From: Verrucomicrobiales bacterium
Lineage (GTDB): Bacteria > Verrucomicrobiota > Verrucomicrobiia > Limisphaerales > UBA11358
DNA length: 64,000 nt
Reading direction: 5' to 3'
Assembly: GCA_028712475.1 (NCBI GenBank)
Contig: JAQTQB010000001.1
Location: 248,001-312,000, forward strand
Below are positions 53,698 to 61,966 of the stretch, one piece after another. Each line of letters opens with the position of its first letter. Position 1 is the first letter of the stretch. Position numbers and translations under genes: made by a program. The notes below the pieces were generated by a model. That model worked only from the letters and a program-made list of their open reading frames with translations. It did not search any database and was not told the DNA's origin.

Positions 53698-53937
53698 ATG
53701 TCGAACGCACAATTGCTCTCGCGCATAACGATGGACGCGGCCATCTGCCACGGCAAGCCGTGCATCCGCGGCCTGCGCTACCCGGTGGAATGGCTGCTGG
53801 AATTGTTGAGCGGCGACATGACGGAGCCGCAAATCCTGGCGGACTATCCCGATCTCGAAGCGGCTGACCTGCGCGCCGCCATCGCCTACGCCGCGCGTTT
53901 GAGCCGCATCAAAAGCATCGAACCGGTGGCGGCATGA
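53698..53937 (+). CDS. DUF433 antitoxin
   Basis: A 79-residue protein with the family pattern ITMDAAICHGKPCIRGLRYPVEWLLELL, AGxS-like spacing and EILADYPDLEAADLRAAIAYA-like end (here QILADYPDLEAADLRAAIA). It overlaps the DUF5615 gene by 4 bp, the standard VapBC-like pair. Confidence 0.92.
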   Translation: MSNAQLLSRITMDAAICHGKPCIRGLRYPVEWLLELLSGDMTEPQILADYPDLEAADLRAAIAYAARLSRIKSIEPVAA

Positions 53938-54287
53938 AATTTCTCGTGGACGCGCAACTGCCGCGCCGGCTGGCGCGGGAACTGGCCGCATCCGGCCACG
54001 ACACGGTTCACACTTTGGATTTACCCGCCGCAAACCGCACGCCGGATCAGGAAATTGTCGCGCTGGCGATGCGGGAAAATCGTATCGTGGTGACGAAGGA
54101 CAATGATTTTGTAATTTCATTTCTTTTGCATGGCACGCCGCCGAAATTGTTTTTGATTTCGACCGGCAACATTTCAAACGACCAACTTTCCAGACTTCTC
54201 GCATCAAATTTAACAGTTTTGGAAAATGCTTTCAGCAACTATGACTTCGTGGAATTGAGCGCATTGACGATTACAATTCACGCCTAA
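53934..54287 (+). CDS. DUF5615 PIN-like toxin
   Basis: A 117-residue PIN-like nuclease with the acidic residues of the family: FLVDAQLPRRLARELAASGHD, PDQEIVALAMRENRIVVTKDNDF. Partner of the preceding DUF433 antitoxin. It ends 1 bp before a heptamer run and 32 bp before moxR. Confidence 0.92.
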   Translation: MKFLVDAQLPRRLARELAASGHDTVHTLDLPAANRTPDQEIVALAMRENRIVVTKDNDFVISFLLHGTPPKLFLISTGNISNDQLSRLLASNLTVLENAFSNYDFVELSALTITIHA

Positions 54288-54288
54288 G

Positions 54289-54316
54289 TTCATTCTTCAT
54301 TCTTAATTCTGCCTTC
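54289..54316 (+). repeat. Heptamer run at the edge of the DUF433/DUF5615 cassette
   Basis: Units TTCATTC, TTCATTC, TTAATTC, TGCCTTC between the toxin stop and the moxR stop. No inverted partner was recognised at the other cassette edge. Confidence 0.65.
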
Positions 54317-54319
54317 GTT

Positions 54320-55309
54320 TCACGGCACGGGCAGTTCATCAAAAATTTTCTGGATGACCGTTTCGCTGGTTTTTTCCTCGGCCTCGGCTTCGTAGGTGAT
54401 GGCCACGCGGTGGCGCAACACGTCCATGCCGATGCTCTTCACGTCCTGCGGTGTGACGTAGCCCCGGCCTTTCAGGAACGCGTAGGCCTTGGCCGCCAGC
54501 GTGAGCGCGATGGTCGCGCGCGGCGACGCGCCGAGCTGGATGAAATCCTTCACCGCGATCTTGTAATGATCGGGATCGCGCGTGGCGCAGACGAGGTCCA
54601 CGATGTAATCCTTCACCTTGTCGTCCACGTAAATGTCATTGATGATTTCGCGCGCCTTGAGGATTTGTTGCGGCGTGACGACGGCGCTGGCGGTAGGCGT
54701 GCCGGACGTTTTTGCCATCACTTCGAGAATCTGTCGCTCTTCGGCGCGCGACGGATAGCCAATCTTGAGCTTGAGCATGAAGCGGTCAACCTGCGCCTCG
54801 GGCAGCGGATACGTGCCTTCCTGCTCGATGGGATTTTGCGTGGCGAGCACGAGGAACGGTTCGTCGAGCTTGTAGGTCTGGTCGCCGATGGTGACCTGCT
54901 TTTCCTGCATGGCTTCGAGCAACGCGCTTTGCACCTTGGCGGGCGCACGGTTGATTTCGTCAGCGAGAATCAGATTCGCAAAGACCGGGCCTTTGCGCGT
55001 GGTGAAGCCGCCGGACTGCGGATTGTAGATCTGCGTGCCGATGACGTCGGCGGGCAGCATATCCGGCGTGAATTGCAGGCGCGAGAATTTGACGTGCATG
55101 CAGTTCGCCAGTGATTTCACCGCGAGCGTCTTGGCTAGGCCGGGCACGCCTTCGAGCAGGACGTGGCCGTTGGCCAGCAATCCGATGACCAACCGCTCGG
55201 TCAAGTAATGCTGGCCGACGATGACTTTGCCAAGTTCGTTAAACAGCGGGTGCGTAAAGGCGCTCGCTTCCTTGACCGCTTCGTTGATGGCGTTGATTCC
55301 TGTATTCAT
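54320..55309 (-). CDS. MoxR-family AAA+ ATPase
   Basis: A 329-residue ATPase. Walker A is GVPGLAKT (54-61) and Walker B LILADEIN (113-120); sensor region ATQNPIEQEGTYPLPEAQVDRF and the sensor-2 helix are present. MoxR proteins act as chaperones with VWA-domain proteins, here BatA and BatB/C. The last 24 codons have a second copy at 53587-53658. Confidence 0.95.
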   Translation of the reverse strand: MNTGINAINEAVKEASAFTHPLFNELGKVIVGQHYLTERLVIGLLANGHVLLEGVPGLAKTLAVKSLANCMHVKFSRLQFTPDMLPADVIGTQIYNPQSGGFTTRKGPVFANLILADEINRAPAKVQSALLEAMQEKQVTIGDQTYKLDEPFLVLATQNPIEQEGTYPLPEAQVDRFMLKLKIGYPSRAEERQILEVMAKTSGTPTASAVVTPQQILKAREIINDIYVDDKVKDYIVDLVCATRDPDHYKIAVKDFIQLGASPRATIALTLAAKAYAFLKGRGYVTPQDVKSIGMDVLRHRVAITYEAEAEEKTSETVIQKIFDELPVP

Positions 55310-55384
55310 GTTTTCTTAATCATCTTTCCTGTGGACGACATTCTGACAATCAGTTTGCCGTCGTGTTCAACCAAAATTGCAGCC

Positions 55385-55410
55385 GGTGGGGCAAGCGTCC
55401 TCGCGAGCCG
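55385..55410 (+). repeat. Half of a REP-like element (nadE type)
   Basis: GGTGGGGCAAGCGTCCTCGC... matches the first half of the palindrome found inside nadE. It lies in the 133-bp gap between batE-like and moxR. Confidence 0.65.
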
Positions 55411-55442
55411 GTCTTTGCAGACGGCCATCACCAACCAAAAAA

Positions 55443-56213
55443 TTATGCCCCCGGCAAAATCTCAACCTGTTTTACCGGCAGCCAGCCGGTTTTTCCCGTT
55501 GCGTCCGCCACCTGCACCCAGTCATCGCGCCGGCTCAACACGGAAAGCTCCGCGCCGTCGCGCGCGGTGAACGCACTTTGCGCATCGTCAAACGGCCCGC
55601 TGCGCGCGGTCACGTTATCCGCCACCACCACCGCGCTGGCGTTGGAAAAGTGATTCGCCGCCTGCAAGCCCAGCACGGCTCCGGAGAAAATCGCCAGCAC
55701 AGCAAAAATCCGGGTGGCACTCTTCAACTTCGGAATCAGGGCAGGGCGAAGCTGTCGCACAATGAGCAGTCCGAACGTCAGCCAGAACAACACCGCCGTC
55801 AGCACGGCGCCTTCGTTGAGCGTGAGTGCGCCGACCCAGCTTTTCCAGCGGCTTTCGCGCAGCGTCACTCCCTGCACCTGGTTGCGGGCGAACGCGAGAT
55901 TCGCGCGCAGCTCCGCATCGCGTGGCGACAATTGTCCGGCTCGCTGATACGCGGCGATGGCTTTGCCCAGATGGCCGGACTTGAATTCCGCATTGCCGTA
56001 GTTGAACAGCAACGCCGGCGACGTGGCACCGGTTTGCAAAATGGTTTCGTAAGCCCTCGCCGCTTCGGGAAATTTGCCTTGGGCATAAAACCTGTTGGCG
56101 GCTGAAAAATCGGAGGCGATGTCGGATGCGGAAAGGTTTCCGGCGAAAATCAATGCAGCAAACGAAGCTAAAATCCATTTGAAGCTGCGGAGCAGCGAAC
56201 GAAAATAGCCCAC
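55443..56213 (-). CDS. TPR plus SH3 membrane protein, BatE-like
   Basis: A 256-residue protein. After a signal-like segment (WILASFAALIFAGNLSASD) come two TPR-like repeats (FYAQGKFPEAARAYETILQTG, FKSGHLGKAIAAYQRAGQLSP), two membrane segments (VLTAVLFWLTFGLLIV, IFAVLAIFSGAVLGLQAA) and a C-terminal bacterial SH3 domain (NVTARSGPFDDAQSAF ... VQVADATGKTGWLP). This is the BatE layout. The start is most likely GTG at 56213, which lies in the edge of a palindromic repeat; the longer frame is repeat-encoded. Confidence 0.83.
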   Translation of the reverse strand: MGYFRSLLRSFKWILASFAALIFAGNLSASDIASDFSAANRFYAQGKFPEAARAYETILQTGATSPALLFNYGNAEFKSGHLGKAIAAYQRAGQLSPRDAELRANLAFARNQVQGVTLRESRWKSWVGALTLNEGAVLTAVLFWLTFGLLIVRQLRPALIPKLKSATRIFAVLAIFSGAVLGLQAANHFSNASAVVVADNVTARSGPFDDAQSAFTARDGAELSVLSRRDDWVQVADATGKTGWLPVKQVEILPGA

Positions 56214-56390
56214 GGTTGAACCGCGGGTTTCAGGACAAAGACAAGACAAGCCCCGGCAGGGGCGACAGAAAACCGTCGCCGGAATATTTCTTGCGCCCCG
56301 TCCGGGGCTTTCAATTTCTCCCGCCACAACCCACGGCTGGCACCGTGGGCCATTATCTTTCGCGCCTCCGGCGCTGAAAAAGTAAAAACC
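56214..56390. repeat. Composite palindromic repeat upstream of batE
   Basis: From 56211 an inverted repeat CCCACGGTTGAACCGCGGG is followed at about 56250-56310 by the CCGGCAGGGGCGACAG ... CGCCCCGTCCGGGGCT element also seen at 16680-16760, then CACGGCTGGCACCGTGG. No gene. Confidence 0.7.
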
Positions 56391-56395
56391 GCTTT

Positions 56396-58180
56396 TCATG
56401 CCTTCACCCCCTGAAGCTCGCCGATGGTTTTCTCGAATTGTGCGGCGACGGAATTCAGTTCGCCGCTGCCGCGCACGGGCGCATATCGCGCCTGGTTGCA
56501 AAGCTGGAACAATTCGCGCAAACCAGCGAGCGTCGCCGCCTGCGCGCCCCGAAGAGCCGGCTGCTCATCAAGCACGTTCTCCGTGATGGCCGAGGCCGGG
56601 CAGTCCAGCCTTTCGCCAAGCTGTTCCTGCAACAGGCGGAACAGAGTGGCAAAAAATTCATCCGGTTTGTTTTCCGCCGCCAGCCGGCGCAGATCGTTCA
56701 GCCCATCGCGGACGAGTTGCGCCACCGCGCGTTGACGGCGCAGGCGCGGATTATTCGCCAGACTGTCCGCGCGCCTGCGCCAGATAAACGCGGCGAGAAA
56801 CGCGATGACGGGCAGGCCTTGCACCGCGAGAAATTTCGGCGACGCGATCAGCGGCGTGCCGGTTTGAGCGAGCGTGCCAAGATCTTCTTTGATCGGCAAG
56901 ATGTCCTGCGGCGATGCGGGATTTTCCGCGTTGGAATTCTTGTTTCCCGCAATGACCGGCATCGGCGTCGAACCGGCGGAATGGACGAGAAGCGGCGTGG
57001 CGGGCTGCGTCAGCGTGTGATATGCGCCGTCGTCGGGATTGAAAAACGAGAAGCTGAACGGCGGCAGTTCATGCACGTCGGAATTCAGCGGCGAGACGAT
57101 CTGCTCAAAGGTCTTGATGCCTTGAAATCCGAATTGATCGGTGTTGGTGACGTTCGAGGTTGGCGGAAAGGTTTTGAAGTCGCGCCATGCGGTCTGGTCC
57201 GGCAGGGTGACGGCGTTCAGCGCGCCGCGGCCGGAAATCTGCACGCGCACGGTGATGGGATCGCCCACGGTGAGGTTGGTCGGCCCGGCGGTGACATTCA
57301 GCGAGAAGTTGCCGATGGCGCCGTTGAAATCCGCCGGCACGTTTTCCGCGGGCAGAGGCAACGCCTGGACGGCGAGCTGTTCAGTGGCGAGCGAGACTTG
57401 CCGCTGTTCGCCCTGATTAAGCATCTGGAAGAACGGGTTGCCGCCCTGATTTTGCGACGGCAGCACAACGACCGCGCTGGCGGTAAACGGGCCGAGGGTG
57501 AGCGCGCCGGATTTCACGGCTGTAAGCGGCAGCAGCAGTTGTATGACCGTATAAACGCGGTTGCCGACCTGCGTCCGCGTGCGCTGGCCTTCGATCATTT
57601 TGCCGACGCTGAAACCCTCGGCGGGCGTCCCGGTGAACTGGAAGTTGCCGAAATTTTGCACGTCGTCCCGGAGGTAAAGTTCCACCCGCCCGATGACGGT
57701 CTGGCCGGAGTAAAATTTTTCATGCGGAAGCGTAAGTTTCAGAAACGCGATCTCCGAACCGGAATTCACGGCGGCAGCAGATGGCGCATCGGCTTTACGC
57801 GCTGTCAGTTTGAGCGGCTCGGTGGACAGCCGCTGCCCGTTCACGTCCGCCGTCAGCGCGGGGATGGTAAATTCGCCCGCCCGCTGCGGCGTGACAGAAT
57901 AAGTGACGGTGACAGTCGAAGTCATCTGCCCGTTGATGATGCTGACGTTTTGAGAACTTCCCGATTGCACAATCCGCAGGCCCGGCACCTCCGGCGTCGG
58001 CAGGTTGTTGGCCTTGCCACCCTCGAATGCCAGCGACATCGTCGCGGTCTCGCCCAGTGTGATGCTGTCACGATCCAGCGACGCGGTGAAGCTCGCCGCG
58101 TCCGCCGTTGCGGCGCGGAAAATCAACGCCGCCATAAACAAAACGGCGGCGGTCTGGAAAAAGAAACGGTTTGACTTCAT
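56396..58180 (-). CDS. batD: BatD-family protein
   Basis: A 594-residue protein with a signal peptide (FFFQTAAVLFMAALIFRAATADA), repeated immunoglobulin-like beta domains (SFTASLDRDSITLGETATMSLAFEGG; GPTNLTVGDPITVRVQISGRGAL), a membrane segment near residue 460 (PKFLAVQGLPVIAFLAAFIW) and a cytoplasmic helical tail. This is the BatD (oxygen tolerance) layout. Together with moxR, DUF58, batA and batB/C it completes the operon. Confidence 0.93.
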   Translation of the reverse strand: MKSNRFFFQTAAVLFMAALIFRAATADAASFTASLDRDSITLGETATMSLAFEGGKANNLPTPEVPGLRIVQSGSSQNVSIINGQMTSTVTVTYSVTPQRAGEFTIPALTADVNGQRLSTEPLKLTARKADAPSAAAVNSGSEIAFLKLTLPHEKFYSGQTVIGRVELYLRDDVQNFGNFQFTGTPAEGFSVGKMIEGQRTRTQVGNRVYTVIQLLLPLTAVKSGALTLGPFTASAVVVLPSQNQGGNPFFQMLNQGEQRQVSLATEQLAVQALPLPAENVPADFNGAIGNFSLNVTAGPTNLTVGDPITVRVQISGRGALNAVTLPDQTAWRDFKTFPPTSNVTNTDQFGFQGIKTFEQIVSPLNSDVHELPPFSFSFFNPDDGAYHTLTQPATPLLVHSAGSTPMPVIAGNKNSNAENPASPQDILPIKEDLGTLAQTGTPLIASPKFLAVQGLPVIAFLAAFIWRRRADSLANNPRLRRQRAVAQLVRDGLNDLRRLAAENKPDEFFATLFRLLQEQLGERLDCPASAITENVLDEQPALRGAQAATLAGLRELFQLCNQARYAPVRGSGELNSVAAQFEKTIGELQGVKA

Positions 58181-58375
58181 CGCTTAATGCACACTCTTGC
58201 CATGCCCATGGCTTTCGGAAAATATGACAGAAGCACGGGAAAAATGTTCACAATTCGTCGGGGAGATTCGCCGGTTTTAGCCGTCATGTCCACAACTGCC
58301 GGCCGGACTGGCGATATTCTAACCGTGCGCAGGCGAAGCTGAAATCTGCCACAACGTCCATATTGGAAAACAAAT

Positions 58376-58702
58376 TTAATCCTCCCATTCCAGCGCGGCC
58401 ACGGCGCTCCAGATGAGCGAGCCGACGACCGCAAGCGCCAGCGCCCACGGCAGCAGCACCTGCGGGTTGGGCGAAAGCAACGCCGGCAAATTCAGCGCCG
58501 GCAAACTTCCCCACGGCACCCACAAGACCGCCAGCACCGAGCCGATGGCCGTCGCGCCCAGCAACAGCACCGGACGCAGCCACGCACGGCGGCGGCGCGG
58601 CAGCGTTTTGATGACGCGCGCGGTGAAGCCGCCGTCTTCGACGTAAGTGTTTTGTTCGCGCAACAGCGCGTCGAGCGGATCATTTTCTTCAGGCGCATTC
58701 AT
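58376..58702 (-). CDS. Small membrane protein coupled to the sigma factor (possible anti-sigma factor)
   Basis: A 108-residue protein with two membrane segments (WLRPVLLLGATAIGSVLAVLWV and VLLPWALALAVVGSLIWSAVAAL) and a short acidic N-terminal part (MNAPEENDPLDALLREQNTYVEDG). Its ATG overlaps the sigma factor stop by 4 bp. Such coupling is usual for ECF sigma/anti-sigma pairs, but no zinc-finger anti-sigma motif is seen. Frames further upstream lie inside the sigma gene. Confidence 0.75.
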   Translation of the reverse strand: MNAPEENDPLDALLREQNTYVEDGGFTARVIKTLPRRRRAWLRPVLLLGATAIGSVLAVLWVPWGSLPALNLPALLSPNPQVLLPWALALAVVGSLIWSAVAALEWED

Positions 58703-59229
58703 AATGACAGCCGGCGTTTCAATTTTTCTTTGCCGCGCAAAATGTTGGTTTTCACCGTGCCCAGCGGGCAATCCAACACCTGCGCCGCTTCCTCGTGCGA
58801 CAAGCCGTTCTGGCAGCAAAGAACAACCGCCGCACGCTCGTCTGAATTTAACAGCTTCAGCGCTTCCGTCAAATCCAGGCGCAGGTCGCTGCCGGGAGCG
58901 GCGGACGGATCGGCCAGTTCCGGCGGCGTTTCGGCCATGTCTTCCAGCGCCAGTTCTTTTCGCTTGCGCGCCGCGCCGCGAAATTCGTTGAACGCGATTC
59001 CGAACAGCCACGTCGAAAATTTTGCCGTGCCGCGAAACGTCTGGAGTTTCTGCCATGCCTTCAAAAAAGTTTCCTGCGCCAGGTCATCCGCCAGATGCGA
59101 ATCGCCGCGCGTCATGCGCGTCAGGAACGCGCGCACGGGCGATTGATTGCGCCGCACCAGTTCGCCGAAGGCATTGTGGTCTTCGCGCGACAGGACACGG
59201 GCGATGAGGTCGGCGTCGGTGAAGGACAC
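58699..59229 (-). CDS. ECF-type RNA polymerase sigma factor
   Basis: A 176-residue sigma factor. Region 2 is FGELVRRNQSPVRAFLTRMTRGDSHLADDLAQETFLKAWQKL and FSTWLFGIAFNEFRGAARKRK in outline; region 4 is LLNSDERAAVVLCCQNGLSHEEAAQVLDCPLGTVKTNILRGKEKLKRRL. Quoted blocks: DDLAQETFLKAW and GTVKTNILRGKEKL. It lies upstream of the bat operon on the same strand and may control it. Confidence 0.94.
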   Translation of the reverse strand: MSFTDADLIARVLSREDHNAFGELVRRNQSPVRAFLTRMTRGDSHLADDLAQETFLKAWQKLQTFRGTAKFSTWLFGIAFNEFRGAARKRKELALEDMAETPPELADPSAAPGSDLRLDLTEALKLLNSDERAAVVLCCQNGLSHEEAAQVLDCPLGTVKTNILRGKEKLKRRLSL

Positions 59230-59232
59230 GGA

Positions 59233-59892
59233 TTATGACTTGGGCGGTTGATCGTTGTTCTTGGTTTGAAACCAGGCAATCGCCAAAAAAGCCAGGCCCA
59301 GGCAGAAAACGATCCAGCCCGCTTTGCCGATGAATGCAACAACCCCGATGCCGAGGCCGGTCAAAATCAAGCCCGTCCGCAGGTCGTTGCGTGTGCGCTT
59401 GGGACTGTTTTCAGATGAAGTGAACATTTCCGGCGGGACTGGCACGCCCTTGTCCACCATCGCCCGCACAGTCTCGTGCAGCATTTGATTTTTGCGGTGG
59501 CGGAAATAAAGCAGCAGGCCAACGGTTACGATGGGAATGCTGCAACCCATCACGATTCCAACAATCGGAATGAGGACTGCCAAAGTTGCCGCAAGGGGCG
59601 GCTGGGTGTCCGCAGGATTCGGCCCCGACACATGAATGCCAGTTTCATCAGCACGGACGGATGGAGCCTGGGCACCTTGAGAGACATCCGCCGTCGCCTG
59701 GGAGACGGCGTTCGTGACTGCGGCGTTGGTCATTCCGGTTCCGGCTGCCGGGTCGGTTTGCGCCTTGAGCGACAAAGGCATGGCTGCGAACAGCAGAAAG
59801 AGAATCGTTGCCAGCGTGATAATATACGAAACCAGGGTCAAAAACAGGCTTGTTGTATTTTTCATAATTGTTGTTTCAGTTGAATTGTTCAT
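59233..59892 (-). CDS. DUF6249-like membrane protein
   Basis: A 219-residue protein with a hydrophobic N-terminal segment (FLTLVSYIITLATILFLLFAA), a Thr/Ala-rich extracytoplasmic part, then three membrane segments (LAVLIPIVGIVMGCSIPIVTV; LILTGLGIGVVAFIG; IVFCLGLAFLAIAWF) with MLHETVRAMVDKGVPVPPEMF between, a block typical of DUF6249. It ends 3 bp before the sigma factor gene. ATG 59892 or 59865 may be the start. Confidence 0.72.
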   Translation of the reverse strand: MNNSTETTIMKNTTSLFLTLVSYIITLATILFLLFAAMPLSLKAQTDPAAGTGMTNAAVTNAVSQATADVSQGAQAPSVRADETGIHVSGPNPADTQPPLAATLAVLIPIVGIVMGCSIPIVTVGLLLYFRHRKNQMLHETVRAMVDKGVPVPPEMFTSSENSPKRTRNDLRTGLILTGLGIGVVAFIGKAGWIVFCLGLAFLAIAWFQTKNNDQPPKS

Positions 59893-59957
59893 AAGTGAGA
59901 TGCGCTGAAACGCCGTTATGGATTCAAAAATCTTTGCGCCACCCAAGACGGCGTAAA

Positions 59958-61484
59958 CTACGTCCACAACTGCCTGTCCAAAGAGCGGTATTGGATCGCC
60001 TCGGAAATGTGTTCGCTGGAAATGTTTTCCGCGCCCGCCAGGTCCGCAATCGTCCGCGCCACCTTCACAATGCGGTCGTAGGCGCGCGCGCTGAAATTCA
60101 ATTCCGTCATCGCCATCTTCAGCATCTCCTTCGTCGCGTCGTCCAGCGCGCAGAATTCCTTCAGCTCCTTCGGCCCGATGCGCGCGTTGCAGGTGATCTT
60201 CGGCTTGTGCGCAAAACGCGCGTGCTGCCGCTGGCGCGCGGCGATGACTCGATTGCGGATCTCCGCCGAGGCCTCGCCGTTTTTATCTCCGGAGATTTCG
60301 CGAAATTTCACCTGCGGCACTTCAACGTGCAAATCTATGCGGTCAAGCAACGGCCCGGAAATCCGTCCAAGATAACTTTGGATTTCGCGCGGCGAACTTT
60401 TTGATTCGCCGGGCATCTTCCCATCTGGAGTCGGATTCATCGCGGCGACGAGCATGAATTGCGAGGGAAACGTCATCGTTCCCGCCGCGCGTGAAATCGT
60501 CACGATACCTTCTTCGAGCGGCTGGCGCATGGTTTCCAGCACGCTGCGCTTGAACTCCGGCAGTTCGTCCAGAAACAAAACACCATGATGCGCGAGCGAG
60601 ATTTCGCCGGGTGTCGGATTGATGTTGCCGCCCAAAAGTCCCGCGTCGCTCGCGGTGTGATGCGGCGCGCGGAACGGCCGCTGCGTCACGAGCGCCTGGC
60701 CCGCCTTCAGGAGGCCGACAATGCTGTGAATCTTCGTCGTCTCCAGCGCTTCGCTCAACGACAACGGCGGCAAAATCGTGGCGAGCCGTTTGGCGAGCAT
60801 GGATTTGCCCGTGCCAGGCGGGCCGATCAAAAGAACATTGTGGCCGCCGGCGGCGGCGATTTCCAACGCGCGCTTCACGGATTCCTGGCCTTTCACTTCG
60901 GCGAAATCCGAATCATCGTCGAGCGGCTGGTTGAAAAGTTTTGCGATGTCCACCTTCACCGGCGCGATTTTGATTTCGCCTTCGAGAAACTGCGCGGCCT
61001 CGCGGAGATTTTGCACCGGGATGACTTGCAGCCCCGCGACAACCGCCGCTTCCGCCGCGTTTTCCGCCGGCACGAGCAGGCCGGTCTTGCCGTCGGCCTT
61101 GGCGCGCAGGGCAATTGGCAGAACGCCTTTGCACGGACGGACCGCGCCGGTGAGCGCGAGTTCGCCGACGATGACAAAATGATCAAGCTGGTCGGTTTCA
61201 ATCTGTTCACTGGCGGCGAGCATCCCGATGGCGATGGGCAGGTCAAAACTCGGCCCTTCTTTTTTCACATCGGCGGGCGCAAGATTGATGGTCGTCTTGC
61301 CCATCGGAAATTTGTAGCCGGAATTCGTGAGCGCGGTCGAGACGCGGTCGCGCGATTCCTTCACGGCGGCGTCGGGCAGGCCGACGATGACGACGAGCGT
61401 GTCGCCATAGCCGACGTTGACCTCGACTTCGACCGGATACGCCTCAATGCCGTTGACGGCGGCGGAACAAACCCTTGCAAGCAT
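59958..61484 (-). CDS. YifB/ComM-family Mg-chelatase-like ATPase
   Basis: A 508-residue AAA+ protein. The N-terminal domain starts VCSAAVNGIEAYPVEVEVNVGYGDTLVVIVGLPDAAVKESRDRV, abbreviated here as the YifB signature VGLPDAAVKESRDRV. Walker A is IGPPGTGKSMLAKRL and Walker B VLFLDELPEF; the C-terminus carries the Mg_chelatase_C part (LSARAYDRIVKVARTIADL). ComM in other bacteria is a branch-migration helicase that extends recombination during natural transformation. Confidence 0.95.
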   Translation of the reverse strand: MLARVCSAAVNGIEAYPVEVEVNVGYGDTLVVIVGLPDAAVKESRDRVSTALTNSGYKFPMGKTTINLAPADVKKEGPSFDLPIAIGMLAASEQIETDQLDHFVIVGELALTGAVRPCKGVLPIALRAKADGKTGLLVPAENAAEAAVVAGLQVIPVQNLREAAQFLEGEIKIAPVKVDIAKLFNQPLDDDSDFAEVKGQESVKRALEIAAAGGHNVLLIGPPGTGKSMLAKRLATILPPLSLSEALETTKIHSIVGLLKAGQALVTQRPFRAPHHTASDAGLLGGNINPTPGEISLAHHGVLFLDELPEFKRSVLETMRQPLEEGIVTISRAAGTMTFPSQFMLVAAMNPTPDGKMPGESKSSPREIQSYLGRISGPLLDRIDLHVEVPQVKFREISGDKNGEASAEIRNRVIAARQRQHARFAHKPKITCNARIGPKELKEFCALDDATKEMLKMAMTELNFSARAYDRIVKVARTIADLAGAENISSEHISEAIQYRSLDRQLWT

Positions 61485-61966
61485 GAAGTCTTATGGCCGA
61501 GACCGCGCGCAACTGCAATTGCATTTTCTGAAAAAACATTTTACCCACCGTCAGCCGCGCCGCGCTTCTCCCTCTCCGCCTCGACCGGGGTGAGGGGGAA
61601 AGCATCTGCGTCAATCCGCGTCATCAGCGGTTAAGAAGTTTTTGACCCCTTCCCCCCAAGACGCACCTCATCCGGCCTGCGGCCACCTTCTCCCCATCCG
61701 AGTCGCAGAAGGAAACGCTGCGCGGTTCTGTTCAGGCTGTTCAAAAAGTGTCGCGGCCAGCGGACGCCGCGTGCCAAATCAAAGGGGTTTTGCTGGTTCG
61801 CGGCGGCTGGCACGCGCGCTGCACTACGGAGCAAAAAATAAATTCGATTGCTGAACAAGAATCTGGCCGGACAAAAATGTTTTCAGGTTCGTCGCCGTCG
61901 CCTGGCGCTTCGCCCGGCGACGCGGAGCGATCCGGCACGCCATCCCTGCCAAAGGAAAATTGAATC
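61485..61966. repeat. Repeat-rich spacer
   Basis: No gene is seen. A GGAGAGGG/CTCTCC-type palindrome lies at about 61566-61604 and a degenerate relative at about 61640-61700. Inverted repeats around GTGCCAAATC and GGCTGGCACGC follow at 61750-61820. AAGGA just before 61967 could serve as ribosome binding site of the next gene. Confidence 0.55.

Noticed and set aside
53587-54207. Apparent 206-residue minus-strand protein ending like MoxR
   Set aside because: Only the end matches MoxR; the rest is antisense to DUF433/DUF5615. It is the duplicated moxR 3' end.
51659-54287. Reading the two toxin-antitoxin cassettes as parts of a defence island
   Set aside because: No nuclease, ATPase or other defence gene accompanies them; the neighbours are bat operon genes.
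56438-58174. Open frame of 578 codons on the plus strand opposite batD
   Set aside because: Antisense shadow of batD; Arg/His/Gln-rich and without any recognisable domain.
58177-58434. 85-codon open frame between batD and the sigma partner
   Set aside because: Arg-rich, no start context and overlapping the 3' end of the membrane protein gene; the spacer looks noncoding.
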